28,027 nucleotides of DNA from a virus. Numbering within the stretch: the stretch's first letter is position 1; every line of letters begins with the position of its first letter. The notes beneath the pieces were generated by a model that saw only the letters and a list, made by a program, of their open reading frames with translations, was not told the origin of the DNA and did not search any database. A program made the translations under genes and the position numbers. The stretch covers positions 1 to 28,027 of IMG/VR virus record IMGVR_UViG_3300045051_001505. One strand, given 5' to 3'. Below, one piece after another: positions 1 through 7,291 of this stretch.

Positions 1-969
1 ATGGACTCCAGGTTTCCGAGTAGATTCCTGGAATCCAGCCGAGTAAAAAAACTAATGGATAACAACATCAAAAAACCAGAGAATGCTGGGCAAACGCATG
101 TCGTTACCACTCCCACTAATTTTAGAACTTTGCTTGCAACAAACTACATCAAGCAAATCAACAATTTCTTTGGAGATGAAAAGAAAGCGTTGAAGTTCTT
201 AAGTGGGGTAATGGCAGATGTCGGGCGTACTCCGAAACTGATGGAGTGCGCACCGGACACGCTCATCAATAGCTATATGGTGATGGCTCAATTAGAGCTC
301 ATGCCGTCTGGCGTCTCTGGTGAGGCCTATGTGCTTCCATACAATGATAAGAGGCGCGGAATGATCGCGCAGTTTCAGCTTGGCTACCAGGGGTTAGTCA
401 CGCTGTTTTACCGCGCAGGTGTCCGCTCTATTGTTGCAGAAATTGTCTATGAAAATGACGATTTTAATGTGACGAACGGAGTTATCACCCACAAACCCGA
501 TTATTTCAGCGATAACCGTGGCGCGGCCAAAGGTGCATATGTGATCGTTGAATTGCAGGCAGGAGGAAAGGTTAGCAAGGTGATGAGCAAAAAGCAGATC
601 CTTGAAATCGGTCAAAAATTCTCAAAGACATTCAATTCTGATTTTACGCCTTGGAATGAAAAGAACGATCCTGATTTGTGGATGTGGAAAAAGACAGCGC
701 TTAAGCAGGTAGGCAAATTGGTACCAAAAAACGAAACCATCTTTAAGGCGATTGCCGAAGATAACAAAGACAGCGTTATCGGTGATCGCCTTGTAGGCGC
801 ACTAGAGTCGGGTGATGACCTAAAGATGGGTAGCTTGCTAAAAAAAGGGAATGAAAACACCAAGCAAACCAAAAACAAAAAGAACGCGCCGGATAGTGAA
901 AGTGCGCCCGAATCTAAAAATGCCGAGGGCAATTCTTCGGCAGATAACGGCGAACCCGTCATCGAATAA
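1..969 (+). CDS. recT: RecT-family single-strand annealing protein
   Basis: This is a RecT-type recombinase, which anneals complementary single strands or invades duplexes during phage recombination and replication. About residues 35-260 carry the family pattern: a MAQLELMPSGVSGEAY segment (RecT proteins have L-x-L-x-P-x-G-x-x-G-x-A-Y here), then LPYNDK and AQFQLGYQGLVTLFYRAG. The C-terminal 60 residues are a charged low-complexity tail rich in K, N, E and S. The window opens exactly on an ATG. A second ATG at 55 (MDNNIKKPEN) looks like the better start, because residues 1-18 do not resemble the family and the upstream sequence is not visible. The 3' end overlaps the next gene, a nuclease-translocase, by 50-119 bases. 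That pairing fits the usual exonuclease plus annealase module. The family call is strong; the exact start is uncertain. Confidence 0.93.
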   Translation: MDSRFPSRFLESSRVKKLMDNNIKKPENAGQTHVVTTPTNFRTLLATNYIKQINNFFGDEKKALKFLSGVMADVGRTPKLMECAPDTLINSYMVMAQLELMPSGVSGEAYVLPYNDKRRGMIAQFQLGYQGLVTLFYRAGVRSIVAEIVYENDDFNVTNGVITHKPDYFSDNRGAAKGAYVIVELQAGGKVSKVMSKKQILEIGQKFSKTFNSDFTPWNEKNDPDLWMWKKTALKQVGKLVPKNETIFKAIAEDNKDSVIGDRLVGALESGDDLKMGSLLKKGNENTKQTKNKKNAPDSESAPESKNAEGNSSADNGEPVIE

Positions 970-3010
970 AGAGCGCGATTTCCCGTTGGATCACATATCG
1001 TATTCTGCGATGGTGCGGTTCTCGACGAACCCGATTCTGTTCAAAATCATTGATATCAATCACGACTATTTTGACTCAACGAGAAGCATCACCACGATCA
1101 TCGGGCAGGCATTCCATACAGGTATGGAGGTCTATAACGGAGGTAGTGATACGGTAGTGCCAAACAATGAATCAGAAGCGATTGAGGTGGGGATTAAGGC
1201 GGCGATGGACTACATGGAGAAATACCCGGAGGGATTTCTTAAGTACACAACCACCGTGCCGAATAAGCAAAAAGCCTTCGATCTCTTGGCTTTTGCCTTC
1301 AATTCCTATGTCAAAGAATTCCCCTATCAACCCGACAAATTGGTTTCCTGTGAGGAAAAAATTGTTGAGCTGATAGATGTGGAATGGCGGGGTGAAAAAT
1401 TAACCTTGCCGGTGAAGTTAAAAGGGAAGCTGGATAAAATCGAGCGCGAGGATGGTGAGCTGGTCATTACAGATTATAAAACTTGTTCAGCCTACTCCGA
1501 CCCCGAAAAGATCGATGGAGCGAAGATGTTGCAAGCGGTTGAGTATTACTTCCTTGTTCACGCCAAATATGGCGAGGCCCCGACTAAGATGCGGTATCAG
1601 GAAGTGAAAATGACTCAAAACCGCGATGGCAGCAAGCAGGTGAAAACCTACGAAGTGGTGTATGCGGAAAATGAATCGTTCTTTGATTTCTATTTCCGCT
1701 ACTACGCCGATGTGATACGCGCTCTCAATGGTGAGCAGGTATTCGTTCCGAATGTGCACGCCATCTTTGACAACGAAGTGGCAATCATCGCCTATATCCA
1801 TCACCTAGACATCGCAGAAGAAAAAGCCGAGCTGATGAAAAAGCACAAAGTAGATAATATCACTGATCTACTCAAGCGAGAACTGCACAGCGCGAGCAAT
1901 ATGAACAAACTGCTGAAGGCAATGGAAAAGCAGTTTGTCGAAGCAAAATCAATAAATTATTCAACTATGAGCAACGAAGAAAAAATCAAAACAAAGCTCA
2001 TGGAGCACGGGATGGTGCTGCAATTTGATAGCGTAGTTAATGGGGCCAGTGTTGACCTCTACCGCTTTACGCCTTCGATAGGCATCAAAATGTCCCGTCT
2101 CAAGGGCTATGTGGCCGACATTGAGCAGGTGTTAGGTTCAAGCGGTATCCGAGTGCTGGCACCTATCCCGGATACTTCATTTGTCGGTTTCGAGGTGCCA
2201 AAGAAAGAGAGAAGTTTCCCATCGTTGGCTGATTCAACTGGTGGCTTTGACATTGCCATCGGCGAGACTGTAATGGGCGAGGTGCGACGGTTCGATATTC
2301 GCACCGCACCGCACTTGCTGGTTGCCGGGGCGACTGGTTCTGGCAAATCAGTCTTCTTGAGCTCTCTCATCAGCCAGTTAAGCAAAGTATCGGAGCCGTG
2401 TGAGATCCATCTATTTGACCCGAAGCATGTGGAGCTCGTGATGCACGCCAACGATGCCAATGTGGTAGAGCATGAGACCGATATCATGGAGATCCATGAC
2501 AGCTTGGAGTCTCTAGTTTCGCTGATGAATAAGCGATACAAAGAACTAGCTAAGGCGGGAGTGCGCGGCATCCAAGATTATAAGGGGAATATGCCGTACA
2601 AATTTGTGGTGATTGATGAGTTCGGTGATCTCATTATGCAGAAATATGTTGATGTGAAAGTGGTAAAAACCGGCCATGTGTTTCAGAAGGGAGAACGCGC
2701 CGGCGAGGAAGAGACTAGAACAGTTGAGACGCAGGTATCGAAAGAGATCAGCGATTTCATTCTCTTGCTGGCCCAAAAAGCACGCGCCGCCGGCATTCAC
2801 ATCATCATTGCCACACAGAGGCCATCGGTGGATATCATCACTGGTTCGATTAAGGCAAATTTCCCCACAAAGGTCGCGTTCCGCACAGCCAAGGCGATCG
2901 ATAGCCAGGTGCTAATTGATACCGATGGCGCGGAGAAATTGCTTGGTAAAGGTGACATGCTTTTTGCTTCCGACAGGGGCATGGAGCGCCTTCAAGGCTA
3001 CAAAAATTAG
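851..3010 (+). CDS. RecB/Cas4-type PD-(D/E)XK nuclease fused to an FtsK-type DNA translocase
   Basis: One open frame joins two enzymes. Residues 47-345 read as a RecB-family nuclease: H89 in IIGQAFH, D195 in GKLD, D208-x-K210 in ITDYK, and the Q-x-x-x-Y motif Q228-Y232. Residues 373-719 read as the alpha and beta domains of FtsK/SpoIIIE: APIPDTSFVGFEVP, Walker A GATGSGKS (493-500), Walker B FVVIDEFGDL (585-594), IIATQRPS and GAEKLLGKGDMLF. There is no membrane region and no C-terminal gamma (DNA-recognition) domain; the protein stops right after the motor core. The start at 851 gives a 119-base overlap with recT; ATG 920 is an alternative, since the recognisable fold begins near residue 47. 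I infer a motor-driven end-resection enzyme that feeds RecT, analogous in logic to HerA-NurA or AddAB. The domain calls are firm and the joint function is inference. Confidence 0.9.
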   Translation: MKTPSKPKTKRTRRIVKVRPNLKMPRAILRQITANPSSNKERDFPLDHISYSAMVRFSTNPILFKIIDINHDYFDSTRSITTIIGQAFHTGMEVYNGGSDTVVPNNESEAIEVGIKAAMDYMEKYPEGFLKYTTTVPNKQKAFDLLAFAFNSYVKEFPYQPDKLVSCEEKIVELIDVEWRGEKLTLPVKLKGKLDKIEREDGELVITDYKTCSAYSDPEKIDGAKMLQAVEYYFLVHAKYGEAPTKMRYQEVKMTQNRDGSKQVKTYEVVYAENESFFDFYFRYYADVIRALNGEQVFVPNVHAIFDNEVAIIAYIHHLDIAEEKAELMKKHKVDNITDLLKRELHSASNMNKLLKAMEKQFVEAKSINYSTMSNEEKIKTKLMEHGMVLQFDSVVNGASVDLYRFTPSIGIKMSRLKGYVADIEQVLGSSGIRVLAPIPDTSFVGFEVPKKERSFPSLADSTGGFDIAIGETVMGEVRRFDIRTAPHLLVAGATGSGKSVFLSSLISQLSKVSEPCEIHLFDPKHVELVMHANDANVVEHETDIMEIHDSLESLVSLMNKRYKELAKAGVRGIQDYKGNMPYKFVVIDEFGDLIMQKYVDVKVVKTGHVFQKGERAGEEETRTVETQVSKEISDFILLLAQKARAAGIHIIIATQRPSVDIITGSIKANFPTKVAFRTAKAIDSQVLIDTDGAEKLLGKGDMLFASDRGMERLQGYKN

Positions 3011-3014
3011 ACAT

Positions 3015-3764
3015 ATGGCACAAAAAAGAATGCTAAATAAGTCGATCAGTCTCTCAAAACAGGTCAATGCCCTGTCTCTGAAGCACAAATTGCTCTTCAC
3101 TTGGACCATCCCGCACCTAGACGACTATGGTCTGATAGAGAACGACCCGGAGGTAATCAAAGCCACCGTATGCCCTATGGTCAAGGAGGTGACCATTAAG
3201 GACATCATAGAGTTCAAAGTTGAGGCCGAAAGATTGGGCTTGACCCGAGAATATGAGGACTGTCTTCAGTATTTGGGATTCGAAAATCATCAGTCTATTT
3301 CGGCTGAGAAGCGTGCCGTCTGTAAATTCCAAAAAATCCCAAAAATCCCCAATATTCCCCAAGAAAATTCTGGGGAAAATAATAATCCCCAAAAATCCCC
3401 TGTACAAGTTAAGTTAAGAGAAGATAAGAGAATAGAAGAGAAGGGAAGAGAGGACGCTACCGCTGACACTCCATCTACCAAAGCCGAAAAGTTTTTTGGC
3501 ATGGTGGTGGGTGCCGGCGATGGCCTCCGGGATTATCTCGCTCGCCTGTCGTCTCAGTCCGGGGCAAACATTCAGGCGCTGGAGTATGAGCTCAAGAAGT
3601 TTACGAATTACTGGACCGAGTTAAACAAAAGCGGCACAAAGCAAAGGTGGCAACTTGAACGAACCTTTGAGGTCGAGCGCCGTCTCGGTACTTGGTTTAG
3701 AAATATCAAGCAGTTCCAGGGGGTGAAAGTCGAATCCCCTAAGTATCAAGTTGGAAAAGTATGA
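3015..3764 (+). CDS. Replisome-organiser / DnaD-like phage replication protein
   Basis: The N-terminal 90 residues resemble phage replication initiators with a winged-helix domain (pattern MAQKRMLNKSISLS, then LSLKHKLLFTWTIPHLDDYG, DPEVIKATVCP). A low-complexity linker at about residues 100-155, rich in P, N, K and E, separates it from a C-terminal helical region of about 90 residues (KAEKFFG to WFRNIKQF) that may bind helicase or DNA. ATG 3015 was chosen because the upstream in-frame extension from 2916 lies inside the translocase gene and is unlike the family. The gene follows the translocase by 4 bases and overlaps the next start as ATGA. The linker DNA carries a cluster of TCCCCAAAAA-type repeats, as in phages whose origin lies inside the initiator gene. 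The role in replication is inferred from the N-terminal pattern and context. Confidence 0.65.
   Translation: MAQKRMLNKSISLSKQVNALSLKHKLLFTWTIPHLDDYGLIENDPEVIKATVCPMVKEVTIKDIIEFKVEAERLGLTREYEDCLQYLGFENHQSISAEKRAVCKFQKIPKIPNIPQENSGENNNPQKSPVQVKLREDKRIEEKGREDATADTPSTKAEKFFGMVVGAGDGLRDYLARLSSQSGANIQALEYELKKFTNYWTELNKSGTKQRWQLERTFEVERRLGTWFRNIKQFQGVKVESPKYQVGKV
3327..3400 (+). repeat. Iteron-like TCCCCAAAAA repeat cluster inside the replication gene
   Basis: Short related units recur in 74 bases: TTCCAAAAAA at 3327, TCCCAAAAA at 3337, TCCCCAATA at 3346, TTCCCCAAG at 3355, an inverted TGGGGAAAA at 3371, TCCCCAAAAA at 3386 and TCCCC at 3396. An AG-rich run follows at about 3409-3453. The cluster encodes the unstructured linker of the replication protein. 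Lambda and several Gram-positive phages place origin iterons inside the initiator gene, so this is a candidate origin. It could instead be codon-level low complexity (Lys-Ile-Pro, Asn-Pro-Gln). Confidence 0.5.
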
Positions 3765-4072
3765 TGTTTATTAAATTTATTTTATCCAAGGGTGATCCGA
3801 TCACATTGCCGTTTGAGAAGGCAGAGACAGTCTTAACCTCTCAACAGCAAATCGTAATGATCACCGATGAGAGCGGAAAATGGACCGGCCAGACGATCAA
3901 TAAGGCCCATATCGTTGTCACGATGCGAGACCGGGAAGCCGAGAAGGACGCGGCACGGGATAAAGAAAATAAGACGCCAAAACTACCCGAACCAAAATCA
4001 AACTTTTCACCCAACAACAGTCCGGCCTACCAGGCAATACAGGCAAGATTTAGAAAACCATACAAAGATTAA
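3761..4072 (+). CDS. Hypothetical phage protein
   Basis: I do not recognise this family. The protein is about 103 residues. Residues 1-60 look like a compact beta-rich fold (FIKFILSKGDPITLPFEKAE, then IVMITDESGKW and AHIVVT). The C-terminal 40 residues are charged and probably disordered (many D, E, K, P, N). The start overlaps the stop of the replication gene as ATGATG, so translation could begin at 3761 or at 3764 and is probably coupled. It ends one base before the rusA start. Its position between the replication protein and RusA suggests a DNA-metabolism accessory, but no motif supports a specific function. Confidence 0.7.
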   Translation: MMFIKFILSKGDPITLPFEKAETVLTSQQQIVMITDESGKWTGQTINKAHIVVTMRDREAEKDAARDKENKTPKLPEPKSNFSPNNSPAYQAIQARFRKPYKD

Positions 4073-4073
4073 A

Positions 4074-4523
4074 ATGCAGATTATTGAATTTTCAATAAAA
4101 GGAAACCAGGAAAACGCCGAGGGTAATCCGATTCCATATTTCCGGCAGACTCAAAATACTAAATGGACCGATGGAGCGCGGCGTTACGAGGAATGGAAAA
4201 ACTATGTTGTCTCCTCTATGCTCGCCCATTGTGGTACACCGGATATGTTAAGAAACGATTTGAATTATAATCGTCCGCTCGAGATCCCGAATGGCGGAGA
4301 GGCGAGAATGGCAATAGAGATTTGGTGGGCCAGCCGGGCACACGGAGACGGAGATAATATTTTCAAGGGGATAGCAGATGCACTTTTCATAAACGATAAG
4401 GAAGTGGTCGAAGGAAGTTTTAAAAGCCAAATGTCGACAGACAAAAAGGGCCGGGTGGAGGTAAGAATACTGATCAACAACAAAAGCAATATTAAGGAGG
4501 TAGCGCCTAAAAAGGCAAAATAG
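4074..4523 (+). CDS. rusA: RusA-family Holliday junction resolvase
   Basis: This 149-residue protein matches the length and key residues of RusA endonucleases, which resolve four-way DNA junctions and debranch phage DNA before packaging. The acidic signature is clear: D92 and D94-N95 in HGDGDNIFK, K98, D102 in GIADAL, and D108 in FINDKEV, the normal RusA order. The N-terminus (FSIKGNQENAEGNPIPY) also fits the family. ATG 4074 was chosen over the longer frame from 3867, because the extra 69 residues overlap the previous gene in another frame and look random. Function in recombination is supported by recT and the nuclease-translocase upstream. Confidence 0.9.
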   Translation: MQIIEFSIKGNQENAEGNPIPYFRQTQNTKWTDGARRYEEWKNYVVSSMLAHCGTPDMLRNDLNYNRPLEIPNGGEARMAIEIWWASRAHGDGDNIFKGIADALFINDKEVVEGSFKSQMSTDKKGRVEVRILINNKSNIKEVAPKKAK

Positions 4524-4535
4524 ATCTTTGAATTT

Positions 4536-4545
4536 TAAGGAGGTG
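4536..4545 (+). promoter_or_regulatory. Strong Shine-Dalgarno site TAAGGAGGTG
   Basis: TAAGGAGGTG lies 5 bases before the ATG at 4551. It is the only clear full-strength ribosome binding site I found directly before a gene in the window, and it fixes the start of the small zinc-ribbon gene. A similar AAGGAGGT about 4494-4501 lies inside the 3' end of rusA and precedes no start. Confidence 0.75.
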
Positions 4546-4550
4546 AAATC

Positions 4551-4721
4551 ATGTGCAGAGTATGTCCGCAATGCCAAAGCAAAACGCTGTTGGCCGATCA
4601 AAAAGTCTGTTCCGATTGCGAAAGGAGTTTAGATCAAGATCGGGAAGCCCGCCGTAATGCCCGCCTTCGCCTGGTCGAGAAATTGCAAGCCGATCAGCGC
4701 GCCATCTATGCCCGCGATTAA
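4551..4721 (+). CDS. Small Cys-rich zinc-ribbon-like protein (56 aa)
   Basis: This short gene encodes 56 residues. Cysteines sit at positions 2, 5, 8, 20 and 23 (MCRVCPQC and VCSDC), giving two C-x2-C knuckles typical of a small zinc ribbon. The remaining 33 residues are a charged, Arg-rich helix (EARRNARLRLVEKLQADQRA). The perfect Shine-Dalgarno sequence upstream and the conserved knuckles argue that it is real. It lies between rusA and the tRNA. Such peptides are common in phage early regions and may bind nucleic acid or host proteins, but I cannot assign a function. Confidence 0.75.
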   Translation: MCRVCPQCQSKTLLADQKVCSDCERSLDQDREARRNARLRLVEKLQADQRAIYARD

Positions 4722-4765
4722 TCCCACCAGGTCCGCCAGTACCTATCCCTAAAACTGGCTTTATT

Positions 4766-4871
4766 AGCCGATTAGCTCAGTGGTTTAGAGCGTTTCGCTG
4801 GTCAATGCAGTTTGAAAGTTTTCTGCAACGACTCGGAGAGGCCAGGGGTTCGATTCCTCTATCGACTACCA
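4766..4871 (+). tRNA. tRNA-Thr(GGU)-like gene with a 29-base insert in the anticodon loop
   Basis: The parts of a tRNA can be traced: acceptor AGCCGAT (4766-4772) with ATCGACT (4861-4867), one C-A mismatch; D arm GCTC/GAGC (4775-4791); anticodon stem TTTCG (4793-4797) with CGGAG (4834-4838), two G-U pairs; variable loop 4839-4843; T arm AGGGG-TTCGATT-CCTCT (4844-4860); encoded ACCA. The anticodon loop should be 7 bases but is 36 (4798-4833). It begins CTGGT, which would place U33 and a GGU anticodon. The extra 29 bases can form a hairpin (TGCAG 4806-4810 with CTGCA 4823-4827). It could be an intron-bearing phage tRNA or a decayed gene. It is too short for a group I intron, and I see no clean archaeal bulge-helix-bulge. 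Confidence 0.75.
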
Positions 4872-4892
4872 TTAAAAAATAATTATAAAAAT

Positions 4893-5051
4893 ATGTTAGG
4901 AAAAATATTTAAAGCAGTTGTAGATACAGCCACCGCCCCGCTATCTGTAGCGGCAGACATTATCACTCTCGGAAATGTTGGGTCTGACGAGGGGAGTTTT
5001 ACTAAGAGGAAAATTGAACAATTAGAAGAAGACTTGGACGATATCTTATGA
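4893..5051 (+). CDS. Small phage protein (52 aa), unknown function
   Basis: The protein is 52 residues: a basic N-terminal helix (MLGKIFKAVV), an Ala/Thr/Leu-rich middle (TAPLSVAADIITLGN) and an acidic end (IEQLEEDLDDIL). From memory, this layout recurs in short hypothetical proteins of many tailed phages. ATG 4893 follows the A/T-rich stretch typical of starts here; the longer frame from 4812 would run through the tRNA and is rejected. The TGA overlaps the next ATG as ATGA, so the two are probably co-translated. The helical, weakly hydrophobic middle could touch membranes, but no function is known to me. Confidence 0.72.
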   Translation: MLGKIFKAVVDTATAPLSVAADIITLGNVGSDEGSFTKRKIEQLEEDLDDIL

Positions 5052-5215
5052 AGCAGATCAAAAAGTGGAGGCGAATCAATCCGTATGTGTGCAAGGGGTG
5101 CGGAAAGAAGCGGTACTCGTTTAAGTACACCAGGGCCCACCAAACGGAGATCTGCACCAAGTGTCAAAAGTTAATGCCAAACGAGAATCAGGGGAAATTA
5201 TTTAAAAATCTATAA
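5048..5215 (+). CDS. Small Cys4 zinc-ribbon protein (55 aa)
   Basis: The 55-residue product has two C-x2-C knuckles, C15-x2-C18 (YVCKGCG) and C36-x2-C39 (EICTKC), spaced as in a zinc ribbon. Its N-terminal third is strongly basic (KQIKKWRRINP), suggesting nucleic-acid binding. It overlaps the previous stop as ATGA and ends 7 bases before the next start. The knuckles and the overlap make it a credible gene. The role is unknown; phages often place such ribbons near terminase genes. Confidence 0.75.
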   Translation: MKQIKKWRRINPYVCKGCGKKRYSFKYTRAHQTEICTKCQKLMPNENQGKLFKNL

Positions 5216-5222
5216 AATAATC

Positions 5223-5465
5223 ATGAGCCAAAAATATCTTAAGAAATTACGCCGATCAGTAAGGAAGCAGGTGCGCGATGTTGACCAGTTCAAGAGCGCT
5301 GACCTGGTACATCGTCTAATGAGCAATAAGCCGTGGTGGATGCCGAAGGCGGTCTGGAGCAGAGCCATAGCAAGGTCGATATACGAAGTGAATATTAAAC
5401 ACAATGCCAAAGAAGAAAACATCAAAGAAACCGAGCAGGGCGAAGAAGCCGGAATTGCTGCCTAA
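5223..5465 (+). CDS. Small basic protein upstream of terminase, unknown function
   Basis: An 80-residue protein with a basic helical N-terminus (YLKKLRRSVRKQVRD), a Trp-rich segment (NKPWWMPKAVWSRAIARS) and a charged C-terminus. Short proteins with a K-P-x-W-x-P-x-x-W pattern occur just before terminase genes in many phages, as I recall, without a known role. The last 62 bases overlap the small terminase gene in another frame, so part of the Glu-rich tail is constrained by the overlap. ATG 5223 follows an A/T-rich stretch with no Shine-Dalgarno sequence. Confidence 0.65.
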   Translation: MSQKYLKKLRRSVRKQVRDVDQFKSADLVHRLMSNKPWWMPKAVWSRAIARSIYEVNIKHNAKEENIKETEQGEEAGIAA

Positions 5466-5901
5466 GCAGGAGTTGTTTTGCCAATACTACGCTACCAATG
5501 AAGAGTTCTTTGGTAATGGGGTGACATCGTATATCAAGGCGTATGCCGGAGCGAAGGGGCAACGGATCTCATACAATACAGCAAAATCCAATGCATATCG
5601 CTTGCTCACTAATGCTGACATTTTGGGACGTATCAACGAATTGTTGGATCTCACCTTGAATGATCAACATGTTGATAAGCAGTTGTCACTTGTGGTGACT
5701 CAGAATGCCGACTATCGGGCTAAGGTTGCCGCGATCAAAGAGTACAACCAGCTTAAAAAGCGCGTGACTAGTAAGATTGAAATTGGGGGCAGTCTCAAGC
5801 ACGAGGTACAGCTCGGCAAAGAGGATCAAAATTTATTAGCTAAGGCAGTGTCTTTCGCCCTCAATGCAGGATCTAGCAAAGATTCAAAAAAGGATAATTG
5901 A
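5404..5901 (+). CDS. terS: Terminase small subunit
   Basis: The 165-residue protein fits the small terminase family that recognises phage DNA and loads the packaging motor. After a Lys-rich N-terminal tail it shows a helix-turn-helix-like region: LLPKQELFCQYYATN, then SYIKAYAGAK, then NTAKSNAYRLLTNADILGRINELL, the usual order in Terminase_2-type proteins (residues 17-85). The remainder is helical and may form the oligomer. It lies directly upstream of the large subunit and overlaps it by 38 bases. No other plausible family fits as well. Confidence 0.85.
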   Translation: MPKKKTSKKPSRAKKPELLPKQELFCQYYATNEEFFGNGVTSYIKAYAGAKGQRISYNTAKSNAYRLLTNADILGRINELLDLTLNDQHVDKQLSLVVTQNADYRAKVAAIKEYNQLKKRVTSKIEIGGSLKHEVQLGKEDQNLLAKAVSFALNAGSSKDSKKDN

Positions 5902-7291
5902 AAGCCGGGACTTCCGAAAGTCTTTGGCCGCTAGTAGTTTCTACTGGTTTTTTCATATTTACTTTGCGCATTATTTAAAATATCCTACAGCGGAATTTCA
6001 AAAAGAAATATGCGATCTTTGCCAGGATGATTCAATACCGTTTGTTGAAATCGTTGGATTTCGTGGCTGTGCCAAGTCTTCGATCATCTCAATGGCCTTC
6101 CCGATCTGGCGGATTATTACCGGAAAATCACACTATCCGATTTTAGGGTCTGATACCTCTGGCCAAGCAAAGCAATTAATTTTTAACCTCAAGGTGGAAC
6201 TGGAAACTAACCGACTTTTAATTTCTGATTGGGGACCGTTCGAAAGTACCGATGAATGGACCGCGACCAACATTGTTTTAACTGGATACGACGCGCGTCT
6301 ACAGGCAAGATCTACCGGCCAGCGAATGCGAGGTTTACGCCATAAAGAGCATCGCCCCGATTTGTTCATCCCGGACGATATTGAGAACCTGGAATCTGTC
6401 CGCACCAAAGAGCAGCGAGACAAAGATGAGCGCTGGCTGTTGGCCGAAGCCTTGCCAGCGCTAGATCCGAAAGCCAAAGTTGTTCTATCTGGCAACTTAC
6501 TTCACTCTGATAGTTTGGTGGTCCGCATTAAACGGCAAATTTTAAACGGAGAACGCCGGGGAGTGATCCGAGAATATCCGATCGTTGATGGAAATAATAT
6601 CTTATGGCCTGGGCGCTTTCCCGATATGGCAGCGATTGATGAATTGAAGCGAACGATGCGCGACCCAAGCGGTAACCCCTTGAAGACCTGGCAGCGCGAA
6701 TATTTACTGCACATAGTGCCAGAAGAAGGGCAGGCGATCACTGAAGAAGATATACACTACTACGAGGAATTGCCGGAAAAAGTAACTTTTGGATTGAGTG
6801 GAACCGGTACCGACTTGGCCATCAGCCAGAAGCAGACTGCTGATTGTACGGCGATGGTATCCGGGAAGATTGCGACGATCGAAGGACATCCACAGATCTA
6901 TATTGGCCGCAACCCGATCAATGCCCACTTAGATCTTTATGGCACGATTCAACAGGCAAAGGGGATCAAGGAAACGATCGGGTGTTACCATCAATTTTTT
7001 GTGGAAGATGTAGCCTATCAAAAAGCAGCCATCGATGAATTCCAGCGCAACTTATTACCGGTTATTCCGATGAGGCCGATAAACGACAAGAGGGCCCGGC
7101 TTAATTCGGTGGCGCCGTATATTAAAAACGGTACGGTCCTATTTCCTCGAATTGGTTGTGAAGATCTGATTGTGCAGTTGCTTGGGTTCGGCATTGAAGC
7201 GCATGACGACATGGTAGATGCCTTGGTCTATCTCATCATGGGACTGGTCAACCAGGGAATGCAAGAAATGAAGATAGTCGGCCTACTATGA
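5864..7291 (+). CDS. terL: Terminase large subunit
   Basis: This 475-residue protein is the packaging motor and nuclease. The ATPase half shows an atypical P-loop, GFRGCAKSS (65-73, K71 and S72), and a Walker B region PDLFIPDDIEN with D170-D171. The nuclease half shows an RNase H-like first acid in LSGTGTDLAIS and the last acids in HDDMVDALVYLIMG near the C-terminus, as in other large terminases. Length is normal. Replacement of the usual GxGKS by GCAKS is the main oddity, though variant P-loops are known in terminases. It overlaps terS by 38 bases and the next gene as ATGA. Confidence 0.93.
   Translation: MQDLAKIQKRIIESRDFRKSLAASSFYWFFHIYFAHYLKYPTAEFQKEICDLCQDDSIPFVEIVGFRGCAKSSIISMAFPIWRIITGKSHYPILGSDTSGQAKQLIFNLKVELETNRLLISDWGPFESTDEWTATNIVLTGYDARLQARSTGQRMRGLRHKEHRPDLFIPDDIENLESVRTKEQRDKDERWLLAEALPALDPKAKVVLSGNLLHSDSLVVRIKRQILNGERRGVIREYPIVDGNNILWPGRFPDMAAIDELKRTMRDPSGNPLKTWQREYLLHIVPEEGQAITEEDIHYYEELPEKVTFGLSGTGTDLAISQKQTADCTAMVSGKIATIEGHPQIYIGRNPINAHLDLYGTIQQAKGIKETIGCYHQFFVEDVAYQKAAIDEFQRNLLPVIPMRPINDKRARLNSVAPYIKNGTVLFPRIGCEDLIVQLLGFGIEAHDDMVDALVYLIMGLVNQGMQEMKIVGLL

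Noticed and set aside
2916-3014. An upstream extension of the replication gene
   Set aside because: The extra 33 codons run inside the translocase gene in another frame and do not resemble the family; ATG 3015 fits.
4798-4833. An archaeal-type bulge-helix-bulge intron in the tRNA
   Set aside because: The GTC/GAC central helix is only three pairs, and the 3' bulge is one base; the motif is not met.
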